From the NCBI GenBank assembly GCA_020310875.1, contig CM035413.1:186559855-186623854 (forward strand): a DNA stretch of 64,000 bases, in the 5' to 3' direction. This DNA is from Ceratopteris richardii (taxonomy: Eukaryota; Streptophyta; Polypodiopsida; Polypodiales; Pteridaceae). The notes under the pieces were generated by a model, which searched no databases, had not been told where the DNA came from, and worked only from the letters and a program-made list of their open reading frames with translations. Shown in pieces: positions 20,502 to 30,830 of this stretch. The stretch's first letter is position 1. Every line of letters starts with the position of its first letter. The position numbers and the translations under genes are program-made.

Positions 20502-20802
20502 GTTGGGTTTTTCTTTCATTGCCACCCTCCATTAATTCCGTCTCCCTCTTTGCTCTTTTCCCCCTCTGCCTCACCCCGCCCCCACACCCCATCCTTTCCC
20601 CCCTTCCCCTCTTCCCCACACCGCCCCCCCTCCACCCCCTTTCCCCGCCCCACATTGCTGCGTACTCTCTGGTGCTTTCTCCGATGCTATTGATGGTCTT
20701 GGTTGCTGCTCAACTGTCCTATTAAAGTTTTTGCTCCTCTCTTGTCACGGTGTCCTATATGCTTTGAGTTTGGCTGTAGCTCTCCGGGACGGAGAGCACA
20801 TT

Positions 20803-20816
20803 AGGTGGAGGGCAAC
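20803..20816 (+). other. Gypsy-A polypurine tract
   Basis: AGGTGGAGGGCAAC directly before the 3' LTR; purine-rich except for its last three to four bases. It is weaker than typical tracts but is the only candidate at the right place. Confidence 0.55.
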
Positions 20817-21858
20817 TGTTGAGCCCATAAAAGTCATGTTGGTCAAAGTCAACTGGTCAAAGTCAATTGGTCAAAGTAAACTAGTCAAAGTCAACAATTC
20901 AAAGTCAACAAGGTCAAGGTCAAAGTCAATAGGTGCAAAGTCAAAGTGTGTAAGTGCAGGTGTCAAAGTGCACAGGTAGTGCACAATGAATTGTCCACAA
21001 AGGGTAAATTGGAGAAAGTGGGTTGCAGGTTGCAGAGGTATTTTCTCTAATTTCCCTAAGGTTCAAAGTGTGTTTTAAAGTGTTTTGGAAGGTTCAGGTG
21101 AACCCTCCCTTATGTGCAAAAGTGAAGACTTAAAAGGAAATGTGAAGGTATGTGAAGCGGCAGCGTACGCACAGGTGAAAGTATGGCCCCCCCATTAAAA
21201 TTTTTGGTTTTAGACTAAAGTCACTACAGGACAAAACAGTGAGTCGTTGGCTGCCACTTGTGAAGACAATCTTGGGACATCAAAGTGAGCACCAAGATAC
21301 CATTGCAGTTAGGAGCGTACGAGATCGACACACTCAAATCAAGGCAAGGGCCATTCTTGGACCAATCTTAGAGTAAGCAAGAGAGCATAGTCTAAGGAAG
21401 CAAGAGAGAGAAGTGCAGGAGTCACCAGTGTGCGACACAGAGAAGTGGAAGTGAAGGAGTGCACAGGGAGTGTCTAAGGGATTGTGCAGAGAGTGCTAAG
21501 CTAGTCCCCCCATGTATATCAAGGTCCCATTGCAGTGGGTGTGTGCCGATAGAAGGTATTCACTCCTCCCCCCTTTGTGGAAGCTTGGTGCAAGGTGTGC
21601 ACAAGGATAAGCTTGAAGCAGGTGGAGGTCTGGTGTAGAGGAGGCCGGCGGCAAGAAGACTTTGGGATATTGGGTATTTTGTAATTGGGCACTCTATGGG
21701 ATTGTGCACAGAGGTATTGGGTTGTCTTGTACTTCAAACATTGTAATTGTCTTACTGTAATCAATCGGCAGAAGCTTCCAGGTGTATTTTCTCTTCTTGT
21801 TTCTTCCCTTTTCTCCTACAAACCCTCAAACTCCTTCTTGTCTAAGAAACCACCAACA
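20817..21858 (+). repeat. Gypsy-A 3' LTR
   Basis: 1,042 bp, pairs with 3,230-4,272, with about 29 differences by eye, about 11 of them clustered in the GTCAA array. It is followed by the target duplication CATAT. Confidence 0.95.
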
Positions 21859-21937
21859 CATATACCTCTTCTCTTCATCTCCTTCGTGTGGCCATTGCTT
21901 CTTCATAGTCTTCTTTGCGTGGTATTTGCGTCTCCAC

Positions 21938-22208
21938 ATGAGTCTCCATGATGACACTGATAGAAACCCTTCCAAAAAATTAAAAAGAAGTTATTCTTAT
22001 CAAGGCTCAGAATAGATCGCAAGAATCAAACTCGAGTAGCCCATTCAGCAGGAGGATGGCCTATCCAAAAAGGCGCATCCGTTTGATTGAAAGAAATCTT
22101 CTAATAGATATGTTATGCTATAGAAATCACAGAGAAGAGAACATCCAAATTGCACAGGAAGGCATCTTTGGCCTCTTTGAAAAGGTATCATTAGTTGTCC
22201 AAATTTAA
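21938..22208 (+). other. coding-like fragment, possible host exon or pseudogene
   Basis: Two overlapping short frames read like one protein. An ATG at 21,938 starts MSLHDDTDRNPSKKLKRSYS with an NLS-like KKLKR and stops at 22,015. A second frame runs from about 21,976, through RSQESNSSSPFSRRMAYPKR and LIERNLLIDMLCYRNHREEN, to a TAA at 22,206-22,208. A GT donor-like site (GAAAAG/GTATCA) lies at 22,184/22,185. The amino-acid make-up (Ser-rich, basic, then helical) looks protein-like, but no family was recognised. If it was a gene, it now has a frame difference and Gypsy-A in its upstream region. Confidence 0.22.
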
Positions 22209-23708
22209 TGATTCAAACATGTTTCTAGCCAGTCATAACCTGATAGCTAATCAACTTTGGACACACACGACTCTTCTGTTGAGTGTCTAATTTTGATGAT
22301 TTTTAGCTTCTTGTAAAGATCATTTTATAAGATTTACAATGCTACAAAGATCACTGGAATCTGAGGACACTTAGCATGTCTTCACTGAGAATTTGTTCTC
22401 AATAGCCATTTTTTAAGCTTGTAAAAGTAGGAAATTCCTATTTCGCATTGTAATTTTTTATATGTCACACATGATGTGCCTTAGAAAATTTGATATATGT
22501 ATATTGGCTGATGTAGGTGCCTTAGGAATACTTATTTATGCACATTTTTGTGCTCTTGTAACATTTATTATGCCCCAATGTTCAAGGGAAACATTAGATT
22601 TTCTTTGTATGAAAGACAGAGGACACATGGAGCAAATACAAGTGCATCTCAAGGCATCAAGGACTCTAAAGAGATGGAAGGCTCAATGCACATCATCTCC
22701 TTACAACATGAAGAGCCAATGCATTGTTGCCGCATCATAGGGAAGATTCCTTTACTCTTTCTATCTTATTTTCTCATATTGTATTTGTATGATGCATAGT
22801 TTAGTGTATATGCATGGTTGTGAAGATGAATCATAGGAATGTTTAAATTCTCTTTGTTTAGGCATTCTCTTTGTCTAATAAGTACCTATACTAGCACTTC
22901 ATAACTAGTTTGCCTTAGTAGATTGATGATTTTTGTATCATAACCAAGCTAGTTTAGTTATACCATATGGATCCATGAGAATCCGCCATATAGGATATAT
23001 GACAGTTCCATCTTAGTAACAAGAACTAGATATATAATATGTTTAGTGATTTTATGCTTCATCATGTATATACATAGAAGATTCAACTTCAGTAGTACTT
23101 CGATCCCTACACATAATCCTTATGGACTTAGACTATAGGATTGCTAAGGGGAAGGAGATGTACCTTCACCATTAGGAATGTCCACAAACAATCATATAGA
23201 TTTCAAGAAGTTGCATAGAGGATTATAGGAGATACATTTATGTCTCCAAGGTACTAAAGGTTTACTTACCTTCAAATGATTCTTATAGTGTGATTAGGGG
23301 ACTATGTGTATCATGAGGAATACCCAAAGAGTGACTAATTTCACCCATGCACATCACTTGCATAAGTAGTGAAGCATTTTTGCTACACTACTAAGGAAAC
23401 CAATCAGATGGGCTCATGGATATGGGTTTTATGAGAGAGCATCGATGGATTCTAATGAGCTTTGAGTGATGGTTAGGAAGACCATAGTGTTTACACTAAC
23501 TCTGTGATTAGATCATAGATCCCTTAGTGAAGAATATTTGGAGTACCCAATACATCTATGTATGTTGGGATCTAGAGAGAGGTCCTTAGACTCAACCTTT
23601 GTACCTAAGAACAAGATAGTTTGGAATAGAAAGGGATATCCATTGTCACATGTTGACTAGAACCAAACTAAACTAGTTCAAGGATATGAGAGTCTACCTA
23701 CATATCTC
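22209..23708. other. unassigned intergenic stretch
   Basis: No coding frame, LTR boundary, tRNA-like box or clear repeat was recognised. Short open frames near 22,460-22,800 lack any family motif. Confidence 0.4.
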
Positions 23709-23826
<118 letters not shown>

Positions 23827-24437
23827 CTAGGTTTAGTGTAGACATGACACCATGAATTGGAAGAAGGTTCCACTGGTATGGGATGGTGGGAACAACTTTC
23901 CTTTGAGTACTCTTATTCTATGGCCAAGGAGAAAAGAACTCATCATTCATGGAAGCATGTGTTGCTAGATCAGAGAACAGCTCCTAATAGATGTCGCACT
24001 AGATATGAGAAAAGTTCCTAGTAGACATCTCCTTAGGATTGGGATTTATCCTTCATATTTTGGGGACGATTTACTTTTCCAATAGAGGATGCGATGGGTG
24101 AGTTTATCACCATTGATATCACATACTCACTTTATAGTTTTCAGGAAGGATAATTCCATTAATATGATTGGATCATATAGATCCATACATACAGAATGGT
24201 TGGCAGAGATAGTTTCTTCAATATGGATACACATTTGTTTGCTATGGTATCATGTCATATCATTGCGGAACATTTCGGAAAAGGGCTTTAACCCTTAGAA
24301 GGAATTTATTTTCTCCGGTCTTTACTACATACTCCTTCATTATTTATGGGAGATTTGTTCTCAATTTTCATAAGAATGCATGTAATAAGGGATTATGTAT
24401 TAGTCCATAAAAGAGCAAGAGACAATAAATTCATATG
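23827..24437. other. unassigned intergenic stretch
   Basis: No coding frame or repeat structure was recognised. Confidence 0.4.
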
Positions 24438-24585
24438 TCTACCAATGCTGGGATTTGAATTCACAACCTCCTAGGTAGGAGTATGATTGGCTAACCACTA
24501 GTTCCAAAAGCCATGGATGAGGATTATTTTCTAATCCTCTCTCTTAAGGTATGGTTCAACCATCCCGTGCTAGGATTATATGACA
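24438..24585 (-). repeat. tRNA-related SINE-like repeat, copy 1
   Basis: On the minus strand it reads TCATATAATCCTAGC..., a GGTTGAACCATACC block, CATGGCTTTTGGAACTAG, an A-box-like TAGTGGTTAGCC, a CTCCTACCTAGGAG hairpin where an anticodon arm would be, and a B-box-like GAATTCAAATCCC. Copy 2 at 29,594-29,738 matches over about 145 bp. The tRNA-like boxes favour a SINE. Because the shared unit begins TGT-CACATAATCC in copy 2 and is followed there by TTGGTATCA, a small non-autonomous LTR element is an alternative. Confidence 0.5.
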
Positions 24586-24601
24586 TTCCTTTCTCCTTTG
24601 T

Positions 24602-24822
24602 TGGGGGATCCTTTTGCCAAAAGAGACTTGAGTATTTGTAGGAGAAGGAAGAAGAAGTGGAACACAGGCACTAGAAGCTTTTGTATATTGATAACCAGTT
24701 AGAAAATACAATGATAATTTATAAAACAAGACCAAGTGTTCTTTGTGTGGAGTGCTTAATCGCAAAGTATACACACACACACAAAGTTACAAGATACCCA
24801 AAGCTCTTCATGCCACCAGGGG
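24602..24822 (-). repeat. Gypsy-A2 partial 3' LTR
   Basis: Matches the last part of the 5' LTR (28,216-28,505) from GGGGGATYCTTTTGC through TTATAAAACAAGAC and the (CA)n stretch to ATGCCACCA. The rest of the LTR is missing; a GA-rich tract abuts it. Confidence 0.8.
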
Positions 24823-25000
24823 GCAGGGGGAGAGAGAGACGAAGAGAGTGGAGAGAGAGGCTAGAGAGAGAAAAGAGAGAGATTAGAGAGAGGGTAGAGG
24901 GAGGTAGAGAGAGGTAAAGAGAGAATATCAAGAGAGTTAGAGAGAGAAGATAGAGAGAGGTAGAGAGAAGATAAAGAGAGATAGAGAGAGAATATTTGTT
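24823..25000. repeat. GA-rich (CT on minus strand) low-complexity tract
   Basis: About 180 bp of GAGAGA broken by AGGTA and AATAT words. It occupies the same place after integrase that the C-rich minisatellite has in Gypsy-A. Confidence 0.85.
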
Positions 25001-25570
25001 TTGAAATAAAAAAATAAAAGCTGGGGGCCGTTTTTTCCATCGTTGTGGAAAATATCTAAAAAATAAACCAAAAATCAAAATAAAATCCCAAAAAAAAATC
25101 TCCAAAAATTCTCTAAATTTCTAGACCACTTTTCCCACTCAAAACCACAAGGAGCTTCCCTTTTTCTTCTATTTTACCAAGAAAAATGACATTGGAAAAA
25201 GATGAAAATTTCTAAAAGAAATAAAAAATTTCTAAAAATTCTTTAAAAATTCCTAAAATTTATAGCAAGGTGTTCATGAAAAGGGCCATGAAATGGCTTC
25301 TAAATTGCATAAAAATGCAAAGAACAAGCATGAAAATGGATGAAAACTAATAACATCTAAGCAAGAAAATGGTATGAGAAGGCTATGTACAACCTGGATA
25401 GATTTTGCAAGTTCCAAGTGATCCAGAAAGCTTTACTTTTGCTGGTGATAGGCCTTGAGCCTAGATATGGTGACAATGGAAGCTCTTCACCCTCTAGAGT
25501 CTCTACTGTATCGCAATTCATTTCAATTGTCTTCCTTTTGGGCACACTAACCATTTGATATGACCACCTT
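25001..25570 (-). pseudogene. Gypsy-A2 integrase C-terminus and post-integrase stretch
   Basis: On the minus strand, 25,570-25,390 reads TVETLEGEELPLSPYLGSRPI, or nearly so, matching the integrase end of Gypsy-A (VELETLKGEALPL, YQGSRPI). The AT-rich stretch from 25,390 down to 25,001 follows the non-coding order of Gypsy-A. Fossil. Confidence 0.75.
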
Positions 25571-26149
25571 GAATCCTTCATTGGAATAATATTTCCAGCA
25601 TACTCCATCTTTTGTATCTCTATTTTAGCAAATTTTTTATTTAAATTATAACATTTCTATCTTATTGTTCTAGCTTCTTTAGCCAATGGAATCCTTCATT
25701 TCCAGAGACCTGCAAGTACTCTTTCCACATTCTTGTAATTCCCTGCACTTATTGCCATAAAATTTATCATAAGAGATGATATCCATACCATTATCCCTAA
25801 CAAAGTGGCCACTGATATAAGATTTGAAGTAGCCTCATTAATGTTGCACTTAAGGGTATTTCGTTTCTTCTCTCTTTTTTGGCATGGACTGGTTCATCCA
25901 AATCAGCAACCTGAATCATCTCCTCTTTTCCTTCATAGACTTCCTCTCTACTTGAGTTGTTTGGAAAACTTCCATAGCAGGAAGATGAGTCTTCTCCATG
26001 TAGCCAAGCCAACTTGTTCTATTCTTCATATAAATCCGTGTTTGGGTTGTCCAACATATCTTCTTCCATACAAATGCCAATTGTCTACATCGTGCTAGTA
26101 TGTCTTTGATTGTCTGGTCCTCCTTCTAAAAATATCTATTGCAGCTCTT

Positions 26150-26700
26150 TTCCCTCTTGTTTCACCCACGTAATTTCCTTACCCCAATCATGTAGCACAT
26201 TGTCATGCCTTAACCAAGATCTCCCAATCAGTAGTGGGAAATTTCCATCTACCTATCGCAGCCTTAAGACAACAAAATCCAAGTTAAAGATGTTACCTTG
26301 TATCTCAACTAGGACTCCAAGAACCACTCCCATAGGTCTCACTATGCTTTGATCTACCAATGTCATAATGAAGTTGGAACGTCGTGAATGTTGTAGTCCA
26401 AGCTTTTTCATCGTATGTTTAGGCATCAAGTTAATGTCAAAACCTCCATCGACAATGACTCCATGTAACTCATGCCCTCTAATAGTGACGTGTAATCTAT
26501 GAGGAGAGCTTCTGCTACATTGCCACTAATATTCTTACTCAAGGTGGTATTATTTGCCACTAATATTTTTGTGGAGGGCTCATCAATGATTTGCAAGACC
26601 TCTTCCCTTAATTTTGCATTCATATTTATTAAATAAAAAATACTGACCTCCTTTTTAATTGATTTGAGTAGTCTTACCAATGGCATCACCAATACCTATG
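26150..26700 (-). pseudogene. Gypsy-A2 protease region
   Basis: Minus-strand frames match Gypsy-A around its protease: KSIKKEVSIFYLINMN, a VDGG active-site block and a NLMPKHTMKK-like block near 26,430-26,450, and an LIGRSWL-like block near 26,225. Fossil with several breaks. Confidence 0.75.
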
Positions 26701-26849
26701 AGATCTTCTCTTTGGCTTGTATCTTCATAGGTATTGGCCTTGTCTTCGGATATCCCTTTGCCTTTGTTCAATCCATTAGTCCTTGGCTCTTCACCTATGT
26801 CTAATTGAGCCTTCCCCTTGCTTCTTGTTTGCATTACAAAAGAGTCAAC

Positions 26850-28100
26850 TTCTTCTAATTGCACTACTCTGGTAGATGGTGATGGCACATTGACTTGTTC
26901 TACAACCTTTTCTTTTTTTCATGGAGATCATTTGTATATGAGGTCCAGATGTAGATGCTTGGTTCTTTGGACAAAAATTTGTATAATGGTCCCTAGCCTC
27001 TAGGCAAAAACTCCAAGGAGGGGCATTTTCTCGTAGAGTGCATCTGCTTTGGTAATGCCCACATTCTCCACATCTGAAACAAATGATTGGCCTCCTTGGC
27101 TCATTTCCAAAGTTATCCCTATGATGAGGGTTGTAAGAGTTGCCTTGACTAGGTGCAGCCACCATCACATTAGTTGGTGGTTGGGCTCCTCCTTGTGTCC
27201 AATATGTTTATGGAGGTATCCCCATTGACTGACATTCCTGGGCCTCATGAACAACTTTCTTGCATAATTAGAAAGTCACACTTAAAAGAGGGCACTCACT
27301 TACTACATGACCCTGTTTGTTGTGCATGAAGCACCACAATCCATTTTTGATGCCACCTCCCTAGAGTTCCTCTAACTCCTATCAAAGTTCTACCAACTCT
27401 TTTGCTTGGGCTTCCTCTTCTTTTCGTAGGTTTAAGGCCTCAATTTCTTGTGTCAGGTGCGTTATGGCACTTTCCTCCTCTTTGTGGGGTTTTTTCCTTT
27501 TCAAGCTCTCAAGCTACTTCCTTAATTGAATTACTAGGTCCTCAGATTCTACAGGATATGATAGACTAGGCGAGCTTGTCCCATATTGATACCTAATTTG
27601 TTCCAATCTTGTGGTTGTACTAATGAACTCTTTAATTGTTGTTGTATGTAGTTCTATCTCTTTAATTTTATACTATGTTGAGATTGGAAGTGGTTTAACC
27701 AGCCACTTCTTGATGAAGAAGTCATGGGGAGGGTCTGGTGATTTAGCCATCAATGCCTTGGCTCTGGTGACATATTATGGAAATGTCTCCCTAGCACCTA
27801 GTAGATTTTCTAACTCTTCAATAATGTTCTCTGCTATGTTCTCTTGTTGGAACTACGTTTGGATCTTCTTGTGCTTATCCCTTGAAACATGGAAATTTTA
27901 TATTTAACCTAGAGAGTAGAGTCTCTCAAAGTACCTGAGCCACCATATTTCTCCCTGATGATGTTGATGACAAAGGGCTGGTTGACCTTGGAATACTTTT
28001 CTTCTTGTTGCTTTGCAAGGGACCCTCAAAGTTTGAGACCAGTTTGGGGTCATTAGCTGCTCATTATCCTCTTAGGCTAAGAGAATTCCAAATATAGGAA
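26850..28100 (-). pseudogene. Gypsy-A2 gag region
   Basis: The minus strand shows the same nucleocapsid modules as Gypsy-A: CFRCGECGHYQSRC near 27,050-27,090, followed by a block ending RDHYTNFCPKNQAS, and further C/H-rich remnants near 27,240-27,340. The capsid-like part lies at 27,560-27,960. Fossil with several breaks. Confidence 0.8.
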
Positions 28101-28215
28101 AGATTACCCCTCAGACTAGCACTCTCCGTATCCTTGCAATTCTCCTACATGTTGCAAATATTGCTTCTGCTATGCTCAAGCCTCCTTGTGGTCCCACCGG
28201 GCATGCCAAAATTTT

Positions 28216-28310
28216 TGGGGGATTCTTTTGCAGAAAGGGACTTGATTATTTGTACGAGAAGGAAGAAGAAGAAGAAGAAGAAGAAGAAGAAGAAGAAGAA
28301 GAAGAAGAAG

Positions 28311-28341
<31 letters not shown>

Positions 28342-29322
28342 GGAACACAAACACTAGAAGCTTCTGTATGTTCATTACTAGTAGGAAAATACAATGATAA
28401 TTTATAAAACAAGACTAAATGTTCTCTGTGCAGAGTGCTTAATCCGAAAGAATACACACACACACACACAATGTTACAAGATACCTAAACCTCTTTATGC
28501 CACCAACCTTCTCTGCATCAGACCTCCACCTTCTCTAGGAGCTTGCTCTTGTGCACACCTTGCACTCAAGCTTCCAATAGGGTAGGAGGGAGTGACACCT
28601 TTTGTCAATGCACACACCTCTTCAATGGTACCTTATGCCACCTTGATTGCCTTGCTTACTAATTCTCTGCACTCTTGCTCTGCACACTAGATCACACTTC
28701 TTGCACAGTTTGTCTCACACTTGCTTCTCTGTGTCACAATCTAATTCAATGTCTCTTGCTCTTCTCACCTAGTGTAGAATATCTCTCACTTGCTTGGTCT
28801 AACTCCCACAAAAATAATTATGCCCATGCTTTGTGTGTCGATTCACTTACGTACATCACTCCTAATCAATAGAGTATCTTGGTGCTCAGTTTGATGTCCC
28901 AAGGATGTCTCAAAATGTGTACATCCAACTAATCCCTATTTTGTCCTGTAGTGACTTTAGTAGAAAAACAAAATTTTAAATTGGGGGGCCATACATATAC
29001 TTTTGTGTACCGCTTCCTCTTCATATATCTTCACTTTTGTCTTTATTTCTTCCATAGGTGTGCCTATGAGAGGGTTCACCTGAACCTTCCAAGCACTTTA
29101 ATACCCTTGAAAACCTTACAAAAAGACCATCTCCAACCTGCATTCAACTTTTAGCAAGACCATAACCATTGTGAATAAGTTGATTGTGCATTACCTGTGC
29201 ACCTCGACCAACTTGACTTTGATCACTTTCACTTTGATCAATTTGAAATTGACTAGTTTGACTTTGATCACTTTGATTTTTACCAACTTGACTTTGACCA
29301 CTTGACTTTGACTGGCTAAACA
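28216..29322 (-). repeat. Gypsy-A2 5' LTR
   Basis: 1,107 bp, starting TGTTTAGCC and ending CCCCCA on the minus strand. It shares blocks with the Gypsy-A LTR: a GTCAA array (seven A/GGTCAA words), GTGCACAGGTA, GGAAGGTTCAGGTGAACC, ACTAAAGTCACTACAGGAC and GAGCACCAAGATAC. The primer-site-like TGGCATGCCCGGTGGGA follows at 28,194-28,210. Confidence 0.8.
28259..28341. repeat. (GAA)n microsatellite inside the Gypsy-A2 LTR
   Basis: About 27 GAA units. The partial 3' LTR has only two or three units at the same place, so the tract expanded after insertion. GAA/TTC repeats can form triplex DNA. Confidence 0.95.
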
Positions 29323-29593
29323 CCCTTGGAGTGAGCATTGCCCTCAAGGCTCACTCGTGGAACTTTCTAACTCTCTTCAACCTAGTTTCCATGCATGAGT
29401 GCTTCCATCAACCTCAAAGTCTAGCGCTTGGACCAAATTTGGACCTATCCCACCCTCTATGGGTGCCCAAAGAACCATGCATCTTCATCTAAGGCTAGTT
29501 TCACACTCACCAAGGACAAGCTCTTTTTCCAAGTGCCCACCAAATGAGGTGCCTTACCTCCATCTAGCCCAAGTTCCTCAACTAGGATATGAT
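29323..29593. other. unassigned stretch
   Basis: No coding frame or repeat was recognised between the Gypsy-A2 LTR and the tRNA-like repeat. Confidence 0.35.
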
Positions 29594-29738
29594 ACCAATC
29601 TGAGCAATCGAACTCACAACGTCCTAGCTAGGAGTATGATGGGCTAACTGCGAGCCCCAAAAGCCATGGATGAGGATTACTTCCTAATCCTCTCTCTTAA
29701 GGTATGGTTCAACCATCCCCGGCTAGGATTATGTGACA
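29594..29738 (-). repeat. tRNA-related SINE-like repeat, copy 2
   Basis: Matches copy 1 (24,438-24,585). On the minus strand it runs TGTCACATAATCCTAGC, GGTTGAACCATACC, AAGAGAGAGGATTAG, CATGGCTTTTGG, GGCTCGCAGTTAG, CTCCTAGCTAGGA and a B-box-like GAGTTCGATTGC. Differences from copy 1 are frequent, so neither copy is recent. Confidence 0.5.
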
Positions 29739-29759
29739 CCTGGCCACCTCTTGAAGCCC

Positions 29760-30830
29760 GATTTCCTTATGCTTATTGCATTAGCCATGGTGAGCAGCCA
29801 CAAATCCTTTATGTTACATAATGATCTGCTTGTACGCACATGAAAGGGAAGCCAGAATGAAGATGTGAAGATCAAAAGAGTACTCACCATTTTGGCACAA
29901 TTGAGACAAGTTCCTTATTCCATGCTTAAAGCATTTTTCCTCCTTCATACCAAGGTTTCCTTTTCTCCATAAGGAAATCCACCCAGACCAAACATATTCT
30001 TGCCAAAACAAAACACTATTACAAATAAAATCCAAGCTGAGAGTAAAAAATTTCTTGAACTCCATCCATGATTCCCACATCTTGCAACTGTGCTTACTTC
30101 CAACATGGTTAAATGCGTGAGCAGAAACAATGACATCCCATAGAGGATGGTTAGTCCAAGCTTTGAAATATTTTAATGAAAAAAATGAATTTTCCTTTTT
30201 ATGAGGCAATCCCAATAGTCATTGGATTGAGTAACATGAAGAATTCATTTAGGAAACATATTAGTGGCCATTTTTGAGGGATAATTTATGCCAAGGCTAC
30301 CTTCTCTCTTCAGGAGGCAACAAATGTCCTAGGCCACTTTAGGAATTTTATTATTCTAGGCATCACCGCCCCAAAAAAACCTTCTAGAGAGAGAGATGGC
30401 CCGATTTAGATGTGTTTTACTAGGTTTGCAATAGGATAATAAATACATCACACAAGGCAAGATGTAGTGATTCGAGACAAAGAATCTATGGCAAATGGAG
30501 CTTTGAAGATCATATCAATTAAAAATATTGTCTTTAAATTTATTCACCACCCATTCCCATCTTTAATTAGGCGATACAATAATGCCCATTGGCATACCAA
30601 GAAATATAAAGATTTCTTGACCATTAATAATGGTAGAACATTTAGATATAAAGCTATGTGACTACAAAGAATTTGACAACATTTTCTTAGGAAAACAAAA
30701 CTTGAAAAAAATAATAACCATGATAAAATGAAAGGCATAAGCCTATGGTGGGAAAACCACTTTCTTAGTTTTAGAATACTCTAAACAAGAAACTTTTGCA
30801 ACATGTGTTGTTGGGTTGTATGCACCCTCA
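29760..30830 (-). pseudogene. L1-type LINE ORF2, C-terminal RT remnant
   Basis: Minus-strand frames contain blocks typical of the end of a plant L1 reverse transcriptase and the following region: SRRFFWGG (the family's FLWGG motif, near 30,385), then FKAWTNHPLWDVIVSAHAF and SKHSCKMWESWMEFKKF with FWQEYVWSGWISLW, resembling the zf-RVT-like tail. Upstream, near 30,540-30,740, a NVLPLLMVKKSLYFL-type stretch may be the thumb region. Frames change and stops are frequent, so it is an old, dead copy. It is on the opposite strand from the LINE at 1,530-2,340 and belongs to a different insertion. Confidence 0.6.

Larger units (their letters stand above)
3230..21858 (+). mobile_element. Gypsy-A: Ty3/gypsy LTR retrotransposon with an additional 3' ORF, carrying a nested copia
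   Basis: The element is bounded by LTRs of 1,043 and 1,042 bp that start TGTTGAGCCC and end CCAACA, and by a perfect 5-bp target duplication CATAT (3,225-3,229 and 21,859-21,863). Order of parts: 5' LTR, primer site, gag with CCHC modules, aspartic protease, RT, RNase H, integrase, AT-rich stretch, C-rich minisatellite, TATA box, additional ORF, polypurine tract, 3' LTR. RT before integrase identifies Ty3/gypsy; no chromodomain follows the integrase, so it is not a chromovirus and probably belongs to the Tat/Athila side. The coding part is broken, with roughly five breaks. LTRs differ at about 29 positions by eye (about 2.8%), so it is fairly young. Copia-A1 occupies 11,571-18,123; without it the element is about 12.1 kb. 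Confidence 0.93.
24602..29322 (-). mobile_element. Gypsy-A2: shrunken relative of Gypsy-A
   Basis: Read right to left: 5' LTR (28,216-29,322, 1,107 bp), primer site, gag with CCHC modules, protease, integrase C-terminus, post-integrase stretch, CT-rich tract and a partial 3' LTR (24,602-24,822). Proteins and LTR align in order with Gypsy-A, with clear divergence, so it is a related but older or separate subfamily. Most of pol (RT, RNase H and most of integrase) is absent. It is thoroughly broken, with many breaks. No matching target duplication was found at its ends. Confidence 0.85.

Noticed and set aside
22462-22799. Two overlapping 80-90-codon frames as a possible host gene
   Set aside because: No motif, no splice context and poor amino-acid composition; chance open frames are more likely.
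24816-25105. Minus-strand frame of Leu/Ser repeats as a membrane protein
   Set aside because: It is a translation of the CT-rich low-complexity tract.
28145-28469. Poly-Glu, poly-Phe and poly-Leu frames
   Set aside because: Products of the GAA microsatellite read in different frames.
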